This document shows positions 7,698-16,133 of a stretch of 49,592 nucleotides of DNA, one piece after another. The notes beneath the pieces were generated by a model that was not told the DNA's origin, did no database searches, and saw only the letters and a program-made list of their open reading frames with translations. The translations under genes were made by a program, and so were the position numbers. The stretch is from the NCBI RefSeq assembly GCF_013870525.1, contig NZ_JACBXD010000060.1:1-49592 (forward strand), given 5' to 3'. This stretch comes from Amycolatopsis pittospori. Lineage in GTDB: Bacteria > Actinomycetota > Actinomycetes > Mycobacteriales > Pseudonocardiaceae. The first letter of the stretch is position 1, and the number at the start of each line of letters is the position of its first letter.

Positions 7698-7711
7698 AAC
7701 TGGAGGGCGTC

Positions 7712-8836
7712 GTGATCGAGCCGTTCGAAGTGCGGATCCCCGAATCCGCCATCGCCGACCTGCGAGCCCGCCTGCGCGGCACGCGCTGGCCCGAACCGGC
7801 CACTGTGGACGATTGGGACCAGGGTGTCCCGCTGGAGTTCGCGCGGGAGCTGTGCCGGTACTGGGCCGAGGACTACGACTTCGGCCTTGCCGGCCGGGGC
7901 AACGCCTTTCCCGGCTTCAAGACCACTGTGGACGGTCTGGGGATCCATTTCCTGCACGTCCGGTCGCCGGAGCCGGACGCGATCCCGCTCGTCCTCACGC
8001 ACGGCTGGCCGGGTTCGGTCGTCGAGTTCCTCGACGTCCTCGGTCCGCTGACCGATCCGCGGGCGCACGGGGGCGACCCGGCGGACGCGTTCCACGTCGT
8101 GGCGCCGTCGCTGCCCGGGTTCGGCTGGAGTGACAAGCCGGCCGAGACGGGGTGGACGGTCGAGCGCATCGCGCGGGCGTGGGACGAGCTGATGGGCAGG
8201 CTCGGCTACGAGCGTTACGCGGCCCAGGGCGGCGACTGGGGCGCCGGGGTGACGAACATGCTCGCCAAGGTGGCCACCGAGCGGCTGATCGGCGTCCACG
8301 TGAACATGGCGACCGTCTCCTACGACGCGGGCGTCCTGGGCGATCCGACCGCGGAGGAGCGGGAGGCGATCGCCGATCTGGCGCGGTTCCGTTCGGTCGG
8401 TTCCGCGTACGCGCAGCAGCAGGGGACCCGGCCGCAGACGCTCGGCTACGGTCTCACCGACTCGCCCGCGGCGCAGGCGGCTTGGATCGCCGAGAAGTTC
8501 TGGGAGTGGACGGACAACGACGGCTCGCCGGAGACCGCGCTGTCCTGGCGTCGGATGCTGGACGCGATCTCCGTCTACTGGTTCACCGGGACGGCGACGT
8601 CGTCGGCGCGGATCTACTGGGAGAGCAAGGAGCGGGACACGTCCGAGGTCACGGTTCCGTCGGGGATCTCGATCTTCCCGCGCGAGATCATCCGGCCTTC
8701 CCGGCGCTGGGCGGAGCTGCGCTACACCGATTTGCGCTGGTACGAGCAGTTGGCCAAGGGAGGGCACTTCGCCGCCTTCGAGCAGCCCGAGGTCTTCGTC
8801 GGCCAGCTGCGGGGGTTCTTCCGGTCACTCCGGTAG
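7712..8836 (+). CDS. Epoxide hydrolase (EHN-type alpha/beta-hydrolase)
   Basis: 374 residues from GTG 7712, chosen for TGGAGGG just upstream. The N-terminal EHN domain (FEVRIPESAIADLRARLRGT, then FKTTVDGLGIHFLHVRS) is diagnostic of microsomal-type epoxide hydrolases. Catalytic features: oxyanion loop HGWPGS (97-102), nucleophile Asp175 in GGDWGAGV, and His352 in KGGHFAAFEQP. It would open epoxides to diols in the cytoplasm. The gene is divergent from a MarR regulator with two operators in the shared promoter, so induction by a lipophilic substrate or product is likely. Confidence 0.85.
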   Translation: MIEPFEVRIPESAIADLRARLRGTRWPEPATVDDWDQGVPLEFARELCRYWAEDYDFGLAGRGNAFPGFKTTVDGLGIHFLHVRSPEPDAIPLVLTHGWPGSVVEFLDVLGPLTDPRAHGGDPADAFHVVAPSLPGFGWSDKPAETGWTVERIARAWDELMGRLGYERYAAQGGDWGAGVTNMLAKVATERLIGVHVNMATVSYDAGVLGDPTAEEREAIADLARFRSVGSAYAQQQGTRPQTLGYGLTDSPAAQAAWIAEKFWEWTDNDGSPETALSWRRMLDAISVYWFTGTATSSARIYWESKERDTSEVTVPSGISIFPREIIRPSRRWAELRYTDLRWYEQLAKGGHFAAFEQPEVFVGQLRGFFRSLR

Positions 8837-8861
8837 CGGTGCGTGGCGGTTTCAGGTTTCG

Positions 8862-8888
8862 GGAAGGCCCTCCTGGGGGATGGCTTCC
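8862..8888 (+). terminator. Weak terminator candidate after the epoxide hydrolase
   Basis: GGAAGGCCCTCC (8862-8873) and GGATGGCTTCC (8878-8888) form an imperfect stem with a bulge. The following bases CTTGTGTGGCTT are only moderately T-rich. Confidence 0.35.
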
Positions 8889-8908
8889 TTGTGTGGCTTA
8901 AGACATGG

Positions 8909-8927
8909 TGAACTTAGGCTCACCTGT
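8909..8927 (+). promoter_or_regulatory. IdeR/DmdR1-like iron box candidate
   Basis: The 19-mer centred on TTAGGCTCACCT matches 14 of 19 positions of the streptomycete iron-box form (TTAGGTTAGGCTCACCTAA); the right half is nearly perfect and the left half is poor. It lies about 60 bases before the CDF exporter start. Confidence 0.4.
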
Positions 8928-8953
8928 ATTGCACATATGCGCATGTGACAATA
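8927..8953. promoter_or_regulatory. Metal-sensor (ArsR/SmtB-type) operator candidate
   Basis: TATTG-CACAT (8927-8936) faces ATGTG-A-CAATA (8943-8953) across ATGCGC. The AT-rich dyad around ATATGCGCAT is of the kind bound by ArsR-family metal sensors in actinobacteria. It sits immediately before the CDF gene; no ArsR gene is nearby, so the regulator would act in trans. Confidence 0.45.
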
Positions 8954-8987
8954 TATTCGGCCTGTCGACTTCACGAGAGGCGGAGCA

Positions 8988-9905
8988 ATGGGTCACGGGC
9001 ACGGGCATGGGACGGCCTCGCCGTCGAGCGCGTCAGGCCGTTATCTCAAGAGCCTGACGATCGCCCTGGTCATCGGCGCCGGCTTCATGGTCATGGAGTT
9101 CGTCGTCGGGTTCGCCACCGGCTCACTCGCGCTGATCTCGGACGCGGCCCATATGTTCACCGACGTCCTCGGCGTCGGCATGGCGCTGGGCGCGATCATG
9201 CTGGCCCGGCGCAGCGGGCCGACCCTCACCCGCACCTTCGGGTTCTACCGGGCCGAGGTGCTCGCGGCGCTGGGCAACGCGATCCTGTTGTTCGGCGTCG
9301 CGGGCTACGTCCTTTACGAGGCCATCGGCCGGATCAGCGACCCGCCCGCCGTACCCGGCCTGCCGGTGCTGCTCGCCGCGGCCGCGGGTCTGGTCGCGAA
9401 CATCGTCTCCTTCATGGTCCTGCGCAAGGGCGCCGAGGAGAGCATCAACGTCCGGGGTGCCTACCTGGAGGTCCTCGCCGACCTGATCGGCTCCGTCGGC
9501 GTACTGCTGAGCGGCGCGATCACGCTCCTGTTCGGCTGGCGCTACGCCGACCCGATCATCGGTGTCGCGATCGGCCTGTTCGTCCTGCCCCGCACCTACG
9601 CCCTCGCCCGCCGCGCGCTGCGGATCCTGTTCCAGCACGCGCCGAAGGGCGTCGACGTCGCCGGGATCCAGACCGAACTCGGCGCGCTGAAGGGCGTCGA
9701 GGACGTCCACGACCTGCATATCTGGACGTTGACTTCGGGGATGGAGGTCGCTTCGGCGCACCTCACGATCGCGCCGACCGTCGAGCAGGCCGCGGTCCTG
9801 ACCGAAGCGCAGAACCTGCTGGCGAACCGCTACTCGATCGAGCACGCGACCCTGCAGATCGAAGTGCCCCAATGCGCCAAACGCTGCCAGGAACTCTCCT
9901 GGTAG
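8988..9905 (+). CDS. Cation diffusion facilitator (CzcD-like) metal exporter
   Basis: 305 residues from ATG 8988 with GAGAGGCGGAG upstream. The N-terminus is His-rich (MGHGHGHG). Six membrane spans lie within residues about 18-205, and a cytoplasmic domain of about 95 residues follows (VEDVHDLHIWTLTSG is the CDF C-terminal signature). Metal-site motifs are HMFTD in TM2 (HxxxD) and EVLAD in TM5 (ExxxD rather than HxxxD). It would export a divalent metal (Zn, Co or Fe) in exchange for protons at the inner membrane. Upstream dyads suggest metal-dependent control. The C-terminus carries two Cys (QCAKRCQ), possibly extra metal ligands. Confidence 0.85.
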   Translation: MGHGHGHGTASPSSASGRYLKSLTIALVIGAGFMVMEFVVGFATGSLALISDAAHMFTDVLGVGMALGAIMLARRSGPTLTRTFGFYRAEVLAALGNAILLFGVAGYVLYEAIGRISDPPAVPGLPVLLAAAAGLVANIVSFMVLRKGAEESINVRGAYLEVLADLIGSVGVLLSGAITLLFGWRYADPIIGVAIGLFVLPRTYALARRALRILFQHAPKGVDVAGIQTELGALKGVEDVHDLHIWTLTSGMEVASAHLTIAPTVEQAAVLTEAQNLLANRYSIEHATLQIEVPQCAKRCQELSW

Positions 9906-9915
9906 CCCTCCCACG

Positions 9916-9982
9916 ACGCGTTTAGTCCTCTGAATGCGGTAGTTGGCAACGCGAACTACCGCATTCAGAGGACTAAACGCGT
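9916..9982. repeat. Perfect 29-bp inverted repeat (palindrome family A, copy 1)
   Basis: The arms are 9916-9944 and 9954-9982 with a 9-base loop; the core is TTTAGTCCTCTGAATGCGGT. It lies between convergent genes (CDF exporter and DUF305 gene), so it could act as a bidirectional terminator. Copies sharing the AGTCCTCT core occur at 32957-33022 and 33228-33293, with a half copy at 47178-47202. Confidence 0.85.
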
Positions 9983-9996
9983 GAGGGGGAAGGGGG

Positions 9997-10722
9997 TCAG
10001 TCGGGCAGGGGGGCGGCGCCCCGCTCCTGGAGCAGGCCCTTCATCAGGGTGATCTCGGCGCCCTGCGAAACGAGCATGCTCCGCGTCAGCGACTTCACGT
10101 CCGCGATGGCGGTGTGATCGTTGCCGTACTGCGCCATCGCCGTCCCGCCGACGTGGTGCCGCAGCATCAGCTGCAGGAAGAAGACGTCCATCTCCTTGCC
10201 GGTCAGCGACCGCAGCTTCGCCAGTTCGGCCGACGTCGCCATACCCGGCATCGGAGCGCCGTTCGACGGCTTCATACCGGGTCCGCCGTGCCCGGCGTGG
10301 CCGGACATCGGTTCGGTCATCCAGGTCATGTACGCGCCGGTCGTCTGCTCGGGCTGGCCCCAGAGACCGAGCCAGCCCTTCATGCGGCCGACCTGGCCGG
10401 TCTGCGTCCGCTCGATGTCGAACGCGAGCGTCTTGATCGCCGGATCGGCCGTATGGTCCCGCGCCCAGCCGGCCATGGTGACCGCCTGGAGGTGGTGCAC
10501 CGACATGTCCTGCGCGAAACCGACCTCGACCGATCCCGTCCCCGGGGTGCCGGGGGCGGGATCGGTGTCGATCAACCTGGTCGTCAAGGCGCCGAGGCCG
10601 AAGCCCACGATCAGCATGACGACCAGGGCGGCCCCGATCACCAGCCAGCGCGACGTCGCCGAGCGCGGTGTCTCGTCGCCGGGTTCGTCGATGTACTGGG
10701 GAGCGGGGTCCATCTGGCTCAC
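9997..10722 (-). CDS. Membrane-anchored DUF305 protein, putative copper binding
   Basis: 241 residues from GTG 10722, directly after the TAA of the upstream gene; ATG 10713 is an alternative start. One membrane span lies at about residues 26-48, with the remainder outside. Two DUF305 repeats are visible, each with the M-x-x-H-H pattern: DMSVHHLQAVTMAGWA and LMLRHHVGGTAMAQ. A Met/His-rich segment between them (MSGHAGHGGPGMKPSNGAPM) resembles copper-binding stretches. DUF305 proteins such as cyanobacterial CopM bind copper in the periplasm; copper binding here is inferred. It forms a two-gene operon with the DUF3105 gene. Confidence 0.75.
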   Translation of the reverse strand: MSQMDPAPQYIDEPGDETPRSATSRWLVIGAALVVMLIVGFGLGALTTRLIDTDPAPGTPGTGSVEVGFAQDMSVHHLQAVTMAGWARDHTADPAIKTLAFDIERTQTGQVGRMKGWLGLWGQPEQTTGAYMTWMTEPMSGHAGHGGPGMKPSNGAPMPGMATSAELAKLRSLTGKEMDVFFLQLMLRHHVGGTAMAQYGNDHTAIADVKSLTRSMLVSQGAEITLMKGLLQERGAAPLPD

Positions 10723-11568
10723 TTACTTGCTCGCGGGCGCCGACGGCTGGGTGGCCGGGGGCTGCGACGGCTGTCCGGCGCCGGGCTGCCCGTCCTGCTG
10801 GGTGCCCGCGGTGCCCTTGTAGTCCATCGGCTTCGCGTCCGGCCCCGGCGGGGTCGCGTCGAACTCGCCCGGTTCGATCTGCGCGTCGCAGGTGGCGTCA
10901 CGCTCGGGGTACGCGCCGTACGGGTTGGTGCGCAGCGCGGCGATGAACTGGTCGATCCGCTCGTCGGAGGCGCTGTCCAGCTTCAGCTGGTGGCCCCAGG
11001 ACTGCAGGGAGATCGGCTTGTCCAGGTTCGGGTACGGCGACATCGTCGTGTACGGCTTGCCCTCGACGCGGACCTTCAGCAGGTCGAGCGCCTCGCCGGT
11101 GATCTGCTGCGGGTTGTAGGCGATCCAGACCGCGCCGTGCTCGAGACCGTGGACCATGTTCTCGTTGCGGACGGCGTTCGGGTAGACGACGCCGTTGCAG
11201 GCGGCCCACGACTGGTCGTGCGGTCCGCCGTAGGGCGGGGTCTTGTCGTAGGCGACGCGCTCGGTGGCCGTGACGTGCACACTGCCCTCGTACGTCGTGG
11301 TGGTCACGCCGTTGATCCGCTTGGACGGATCCGGGTCCTGCTGCGAAGGCGCGAAGGCGGCCGCGGCCTCTTCGCGGGTCTTCTGGTCCCGCTTGGGCGC
11401 CGAAGCGATCATGTAATAGGTGACCACCGAGGCAGCCAGGGCGACGATCGCGACGACGGCGATGATCGTGCCCCAGGGCGTGCCCTTCTTGGACACGACG
11501 GAACTACGGGCGGCCTTCATCGCGTTCTTCGACGACGCGCCCTTTTTTCTGGTTGTCCCGTTAGCCAT
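10723..11568 (-). CDS. Membrane-anchored DUF3105 protein
   Basis: 281 residues. A basic N-terminus (ANGTTRKKGASSKNAMKAAR) precedes one membrane span at about residues 32-54. The extracellular part has the DUF3105 core with PPYGGPHD, WAACNGVVY and MVHGLEHGAVWIAYNP, rich in His, Cys and Glu residues that could bind metal. A Pro/Gln/Ala-rich tail ends the protein. DUF3105 has no settled function. It is directly followed by the DUF305 gene, and the two are commonly paired in actinobacteria; a shared role in copper handling outside the membrane is plausible but unproven. It diverges from argS. Confidence 0.75.
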   Translation of the reverse strand: MANGTTRKKGASSKNAMKAARSSVVSKKGTPWGTIIAVVAIVALAASVVTYYMIASAPKRDQKTREEAAAAFAPSQQDPDPSKRINGVTTTTYEGSVHVTATERVAYDKTPPYGGPHDQSWAACNGVVYPNAVRNENMVHGLEHGAVWIAYNPQQITGEALDLLKVRVEGKPYTTMSPYPNLDKPISLQSWGHQLKLDSASDERIDQFIAALRTNPYGAYPERDATCDAQIEPGEFDATPPGPDAKPMDYKGTAGTQQDGQPGAGQPSQPPATQPSAPASK

Positions 11569-11710
11569 GGCTCCTGCGTTCTCCGTAGGGGGTGGTCCCT
11601 GCGCGGGCCAGTGTAGAGACCGCGCGTCTGATCACCGTGAACAGCGTGAAGATCACCGGCTTGGCTCACACCTTCCGGCGGTCGCTGCGAAGCCCGGACC
11701 TGGTCACACC

Positions 11711-11716
11711 TAGAAT
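11711..11716 (+). promoter_or_regulatory. -10 element of argS (leaderless)
   Basis: TAGAAT ends 7 bases before GTG 11724, and no Shine-Dalgarno sequence precedes the start. No good -35 hexamer is visible. Confidence 0.5.
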
Positions 11717-11723
11717 TCCACGA

Positions 11724-13379
11724 GTGACTCCCGCAGCTCTCGCCGACCTGGTCCGTAACTCAGCCGTGCAGGTTCTCACCGCGCGCGGCCTCGACGATTC
11801 CGTGCTGCCGGAGAAGGTGACGATCGAACGTCCCCGCAACCCCGAGCACGGCGATTACGCGACCAACCTGGCGTTGCAGGTGGCCAAGAAGGCCGGGATG
11901 AAGCCCCGCGACTTCGCCGACGCGCTGGCCGAGGCGCTCGCGGCGACCGACGGCATCGACTCGGCCGAGGTCGCCGGGCCGGGCTTCCTCAACCTGCGGC
12001 TCGCCGCCGACGCGCAGGGCCAGATCGTCCAGCAGGTCATCGACGCGGGCGAGCGCTACGGCCTCGGCGACGCGCTGGCCGGCGTCAAGATCAACCTCGA
12101 GTTCGTCTCCGCGAACCCCACTGGCCCGATCCACCTCGGCGGTACCCGCTGGGCCGCGGTCGGCGACGCGCTGGGCCGCGTGCTGTCCGCGCAGGGCGGC
12201 GAGGTCACCCGCGAGTACTACTTCAACGACCACGGCGCGCAGATCGACCGGTTCGTCCGGTCGCTGATCGCGGCCGCCAAGGGCGAGCCCGCCCCCGAGG
12301 ACGGCTACGCGGGCGGCTACATCAACGACATCGCCGCCGAGGTCATCCGGCAGGAGCCGAGCGCGCTGTCGCTGCCGGACGACGAGCGCGCCGAGACGTT
12401 CCGCCGGGTCGGCATCGAGCTGATGTTCACCGAGATCAAGCAGAGCCTGCACGACTTCGGCACCGATTTCGACGTCTACTTCCACGAGAACTCGCTGCAC
12501 GAGTCCGGCGCCGTCGGGTCCTCGGTCCAGCAGTTGAAGGACTCCGGGAACCTGTACTTCGAAGACGGCGCCTGGTGGCTCAAGTCCAAGGAGCACGGCG
12601 ACGACAAGGATCGCGTCGTCATCAAGAAGGACGGCAACCCGGCCTACATCGCCGGTGACCTCGCCTACTTCCAGGACAAGCGCAAACGCGGCTTCGACCT
12701 CTGTATCTACATGCTCGGCGCGGACCACCACGGTTACATCGCCCGGCTGAAGGCCGCCGCGGCCGCCTTCGGTGACGACCCCGCCGTGGTCGAGGTGCTG
12801 ATCGGCCAGATGGTCAACCTGGTCTCCGACGGCAAACCGGTCCGGATGAGCAAGCGCGCCGGCACCGTGATCACCATGGAGGACCTGGTCGGCACCGTCG
12901 GCGTCGACGCGGCCCGCTACGAGCTGATCCGTTACTCGGTCGATTCCACTTTGGACATCGACCTCGACCTGCTGCGCAAGCATTCGAACGACAATCCGGT
13001 CTATTACGTCCAGTACGCCCACGCGCGGCTGGCGTCCTTGCAGCGCAACGCTTCCGACCTCGGGCTGAAATCGGATGGCGAAGTCGACTTCGGACTGCTT
13101 ACGCTTCCGGCCGAGGGCGATCTGATCCGCACACTCGGCGAATTCCCGACCGTCCTCCGCCGGGCCGCACAGCTGCGCGAACCGCACCGTGTCGCCCGGT
13201 ACCTCGAAGAACTCGCCGGTGCGTACCACAAGTTCTATACCGTCGGCCGCGTGCTGCCCCAGGGCGACGAGGAGGCCACCCCCCTCACGTTCGCCCGGCT
13301 CGCGCTGTGCGAAGCCGTCCGCCAGGTGCTGGCGAACGGCCTCAACGTGCTCGGTGTCTCTGCTCCGGAACGGATGTAA
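11724..13379 (+). CDS. argS: Arginyl-tRNA synthetase
   Basis: 551 residues from GTG 11724; the upstream open frame to 11592 lacks family similarity and the -10 box supports this start. Order: N-terminal ArgS domain, class I catalytic core with the HIGH variant HLGG in NPTGPIHLGGTRWAAVGD, KMSKS-like VRMSKRAGT, and the DALR anticodon-binding domain ending YKFYT-like (AYHKFYTVGRV) near the C-terminus. It charges tRNA-Arg, one of which is encoded at 7059-7131. It heads the amino-acid cluster argS-lysA-hom-thrC-thrB, with only six bases before lysA. Confidence 0.95.
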   Translation: MTPAALADLVRNSAVQVLTARGLDDSVLPEKVTIERPRNPEHGDYATNLALQVAKKAGMKPRDFADALAEALAATDGIDSAEVAGPGFLNLRLAADAQGQIVQQVIDAGERYGLGDALAGVKINLEFVSANPTGPIHLGGTRWAAVGDALGRVLSAQGGEVTREYYFNDHGAQIDRFVRSLIAAAKGEPAPEDGYAGGYINDIAAEVIRQEPSALSLPDDERAETFRRVGIELMFTEIKQSLHDFGTDFDVYFHENSLHESGAVGSSVQQLKDSGNLYFEDGAWWLKSKEHGDDKDRVVIKKDGNPAYIAGDLAYFQDKRKRGFDLCIYMLGADHHGYIARLKAAAAAFGDDPAVVEVLIGQMVNLVSDGKPVRMSKRAGTVITMEDLVGTVGVDAARYELIRYSVDSTLDIDLDLLRKHSNDNPVYYVQYAHARLASLQRNASDLGLKSDGEVDFGLLTLPAEGDLIRTLGEFPTVLRRAAQLREPHRVARYLEELAGAYHKFYTVGRVLPQGDEEATPLTFARLALCEAVRQVLANGLNVLGVSAPERM

Positions 13380-13385
13380 CCCAGA

Positions 13386-14819
13386 ATGGCTCACCCCGCG
13401 GGCCCCCGCCACGCCGACGTCTACCCCCACGCCGACGCTTCCGGTTTCCCGCCGTCGAGTCCCGCCGAACTCGACAGGCTCTATCCGAAGGTCTGGCCCC
13501 GCAACACCTTCCGCGGAGGGGACGGCGTCGTGCGCATCGCCGGCGTCGACGTCCGCGAACTCGCCGAGCAGTACGGCACGCCGCTGTTCGTGGTCGACGA
13601 AGCCGACTTCAAGTCCCGCTGCGCCGACTACGCCGAGGCGTTCGACGACCCGGCACTCGTGCACTACGCGTCCAAGGCGTTCCTGTCCATCGAGATCGCC
13701 CGCTGGGTGGCCGAGCAGGGGCTGAGCCTGGACGTCTGCAGCGGCGGCGAGCTCGCCGTGGCGCAGCGCGCGAACTTCCCGGCCGACCGGATCACCTTCC
13801 ACGGCAACAACAAATCGGTCGCGGAACTCGACGCCGCGGTCGAGGCCGGTGTCGGCACGGTCGTCGTCGACTCCTATTACGAGATCGCGCGGCTGGCCGA
13901 TGTGGCCGCCCGTAACGACGTCGTCCAGAACGTGCTGATCCGGGTCACGGTCGGCGTCGAGGCGCACACCCACGAGTTCATCGCGACGGCGCACGAGGAC
14001 CAGAAGTTCGGGTTCTCGCTGGCTTCGGGTGACGCGGCCGAGGCCGTGCGCCGGGTGCTCAACGCGCCGACGCTCAAGCTGATCGGCCTGCACAGCCACA
14101 TCGGTTCGCAGATCTTCGACGCCGACGGCTTCGAGGTCGCGGCCCGGCGCGTGGTCGGCCTGCTGGCCGAACTCGCCAAGGAGCACGGCACCGATCTGCT
14201 CGACCAGATGTCGATCGTCGACCTCGGCGGCGGTTTCGGTATCGCCTACACCGACAAGGACAATCCGCCGCCGCCCGCGCAGATGATCACGCAGATCCGC
14301 GAGATCGTCCGCAAGGAATGCGAGTACGCGGGCCTTCCGGTGCCGAAGATCGCCGGCGAGCCGGGCCGTGCCATCGCCGGTCCCGGCACGATCACGTTGT
14401 ACGAGGTCGGCACCATCAAGGACGTCTCGCTCGGCGATAAGGCCGCGCGGCGCTACGTCAGCGTCGACGGCGGTATGAGCGACAACATCCGTACGGCGCT
14501 CTACGACGCGGTGTACGACTGCCGTCTCGTTTCCCGGTCCGCGGACGACGACGGTGACGGCCAGGCCGCCGCCGCGCTGTCCCGGGTCGTGGGAAAACAC
14601 TGTGAATCCGGCGACATCGTCGTCCGGGACTGCTGGCTCCCCGACACTCTTGCTCCCGGCGACCTGCTCGCCGTGGCGGCCACCGGGGCGTATTGCTACT
14701 CGATGGCCAGCGGATACAACCGGCAGCCGCGGCCCGCGGTGGTGGCCGTGCGCAACGGCAGCGCCCGCGTGCTGCTGCGGCGGGAGACGACGGACGACAT
14801 GCTGCGCCTGGAGGTCTAG
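13386..14819 (+). CDS. lysA: Diaminopimelate decarboxylase
   Basis: 477 residues. A fold-III PLP enzyme: the PLP lysine is in HYASKAF, followed by DVCSGGEL, HGNNKS, the phosphate-binding GGGFG, HSHIGSQIF, EPGRAI, and the active-site Cys-Glu pair in KHCESGDIV from the partner subunit. It catalyses the last step of lysine synthesis, turning meso-DAP into L-lysine. The N-terminal extension before RIAGVDVRELAEQYGTP (about 45 residues) is typical of actinobacterial LysA. It starts six bases after argS and is followed three bases later by hom. Confidence 0.95.
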   Translation: MAHPAGPRHADVYPHADASGFPPSSPAELDRLYPKVWPRNTFRGGDGVVRIAGVDVRELAEQYGTPLFVVDEADFKSRCADYAEAFDDPALVHYASKAFLSIEIARWVAEQGLSLDVCSGGELAVAQRANFPADRITFHGNNKSVAELDAAVEAGVGTVVVDSYYEIARLADVAARNDVVQNVLIRVTVGVEAHTHEFIATAHEDQKFGFSLASGDAAEAVRRVLNAPTLKLIGLHSHIGSQIFDADGFEVAARRVVGLLAELAKEHGTDLLDQMSIVDLGGGFGIAYTDKDNPPPPAQMITQIREIVRKECEYAGLPVPKIAGEPGRAIAGPGTITLYEVGTIKDVSLGDKAARRYVSVDGGMSDNIRTALYDAVYDCRLVSRSADDDGDGQAAAALSRVVGKHCESGDIVVRDCWLPDTLAPGDLLAVAATGAYCYSMASGYNRQPRPAVVAVRNGSARVLLRRETTDDMLRLEV

Positions 14820-14822
14820 CAA

Positions 14823-16133
14823 GTGTCTACTGTGGACGGACGCGTGATCAGGGTCGCCCTGCTCGGTTGTGGCACGGTCGGCGGTGAGGTGGTTCGGCTG
14901 CTCACCGAGCAGGCCGAGGAGCTCGCCGCCAGGGCGGGCGCGCGGGTGGAACTGGCCGGGATCGCGGTGCGGCGCCCCGACAAGCACCCCGAGCTGCCGC
15001 CGGAACTCGTGACCTCGGACGTGACGAAGCTCGTCACCTCCGACGACGTCGACGTGGTCGTCGAACTGGTCGGTGGCATCGAGCCGGTGCGCGAATGGCT
15101 GATCGACGCGCTCAAGGCCGGGAAATCCGTTGTCACGGCCAACAAAGCGCTGCTGGCCGAGCATTCCGCGGAGTTGTTCGAGGCGGCCGACGCGGCCGGT
15201 GTCGACCTGTACTTCGAGGCGGCCGTGGCCGGGGCGATCCCGCTGCTGCGCCCGCTGCGCGAATCGATGGCGGGCGACCGCATCACCCGCGTGATGGGCA
15301 TCGTCAACGGCACCACGAACTACATCCTGTCCGCGATGGACTCCACCGGCGCCGGTTACGCGGAAACGCTGGAAGAGGCCAGCAGGCTCGGATACGCCGA
15401 GGCGGACCCGACCGCGGACGTCGACGGTTACGACGCCGCGTCCAAGGCCGCGATCCTCGCCTCGCTCGCGTTCCACACCCGCGTGACGGCCTCCGACGTG
15501 CACCGCGAGGGCATCGCCGACGTCACCGCGTCGGACCTCGCGGCGGCGAACGTACTGGGCCGCACGGTGAAACTGCTCGCCATCTGCGAGCGCGTCACCG
15601 CCGACGACGGCACCGAATCCGTTTCGGCGCGCGTGCATCCGGTGATGATCCCGCGCAGCCACCAGCTGGCCGGGGTCGGCGGCGCGTACAACGCCGTCTA
15701 CGTCGAGGCCGACGCCGCCGGTGAGCTGATGTTCTACGGTCAGGGCGCCGGTGGCGCGCCGACCGCGAGTGCCGTGCTCGGCGACCTCGTCGCGGTGGCT
15801 CGAAACCGGGTCGTCGGCGGCCGTGGCCCGCGCGAATCCGCGCACGCCGCGCTCCCGGTCAGGCCGATGGGCCAGACGCCGACGCGGTACCACGTCAGTC
15901 TCGACGTGGCCGATCGAGCGGGCGTCCTCGCCCAGGTGGCGCAGGCGTTCGCCGGCCACGGCGTCAGCATCGCCGCCGTGCGCCAGCGGGACGCCAACGA
16001 CACGGCCAGCCTGGTCGTGGTCACCCACCTGGCCCCGGACGCGGCACTCAAGTCCACTGTGGACGACATTGCCAAGCTCGACGTGGTGAACCAGGTCGTC
16101 AGTGTGATGCGTGTGGAAGGCGAAGACCAGTGA
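14823..16133 (+). CDS. hom: Homoserine dehydrogenase
   Basis: 436 residues from GTG 14823, three bases after lysA, with GGAGGTC upstream. NAD(P)-binding GCGTVGGEVV is near the N-terminus; catalytic and substrate residues are in VTANKALLA, EAAVAGAIPLLRPL, GIVNGTTNYIL and EASRLGYAEADPTADVDGYDAASK. A C-terminal ACT domain (YHVSLDVADRAGVLAQVAQAF) should give feedback control by threonine. It converts aspartate semialdehyde to homoserine. The stop overlaps thrC by GTGA. Confidence 0.95.
   Translation: MSTVDGRVIRVALLGCGTVGGEVVRLLTEQAEELAARAGARVELAGIAVRRPDKHPELPPELVTSDVTKLVTSDDVDVVVELVGGIEPVREWLIDALKAGKSVVTANKALLAEHSAELFEAADAAGVDLYFEAAVAGAIPLLRPLRESMAGDRITRVMGIVNGTTNYILSAMDSTGAGYAETLEEASRLGYAEADPTADVDGYDAASKAAILASLAFHTRVTASDVHREGIADVTASDLAAANVLGRTVKLLAICERVTADDGTESVSARVHPVMIPRSHQLAGVGGAYNAVYVEADAAGELMFYGQGAGGAPTASAVLGDLVAVARNRVVGGRGPRESAHAALPVRPMGQTPTRYHVSLDVADRAGVLAQVAQAFAGHGVSIAAVRQRDANDTASLVVVTHLAPDAALKSTVDDIAKLDVVNQVVSVMRVEGEDQ

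Noticed and set aside
11760..16028. A 1422-codon open frame antisense to argS, lysA and hom
   Set aside because: It lies wholly opposite three well-identified genes. In GC-rich DNA with strong third-position bias the antisense frame rarely meets stops. The translated composition (Arg/Gly/Val/Asp/His-rich) has no domain I recognise.
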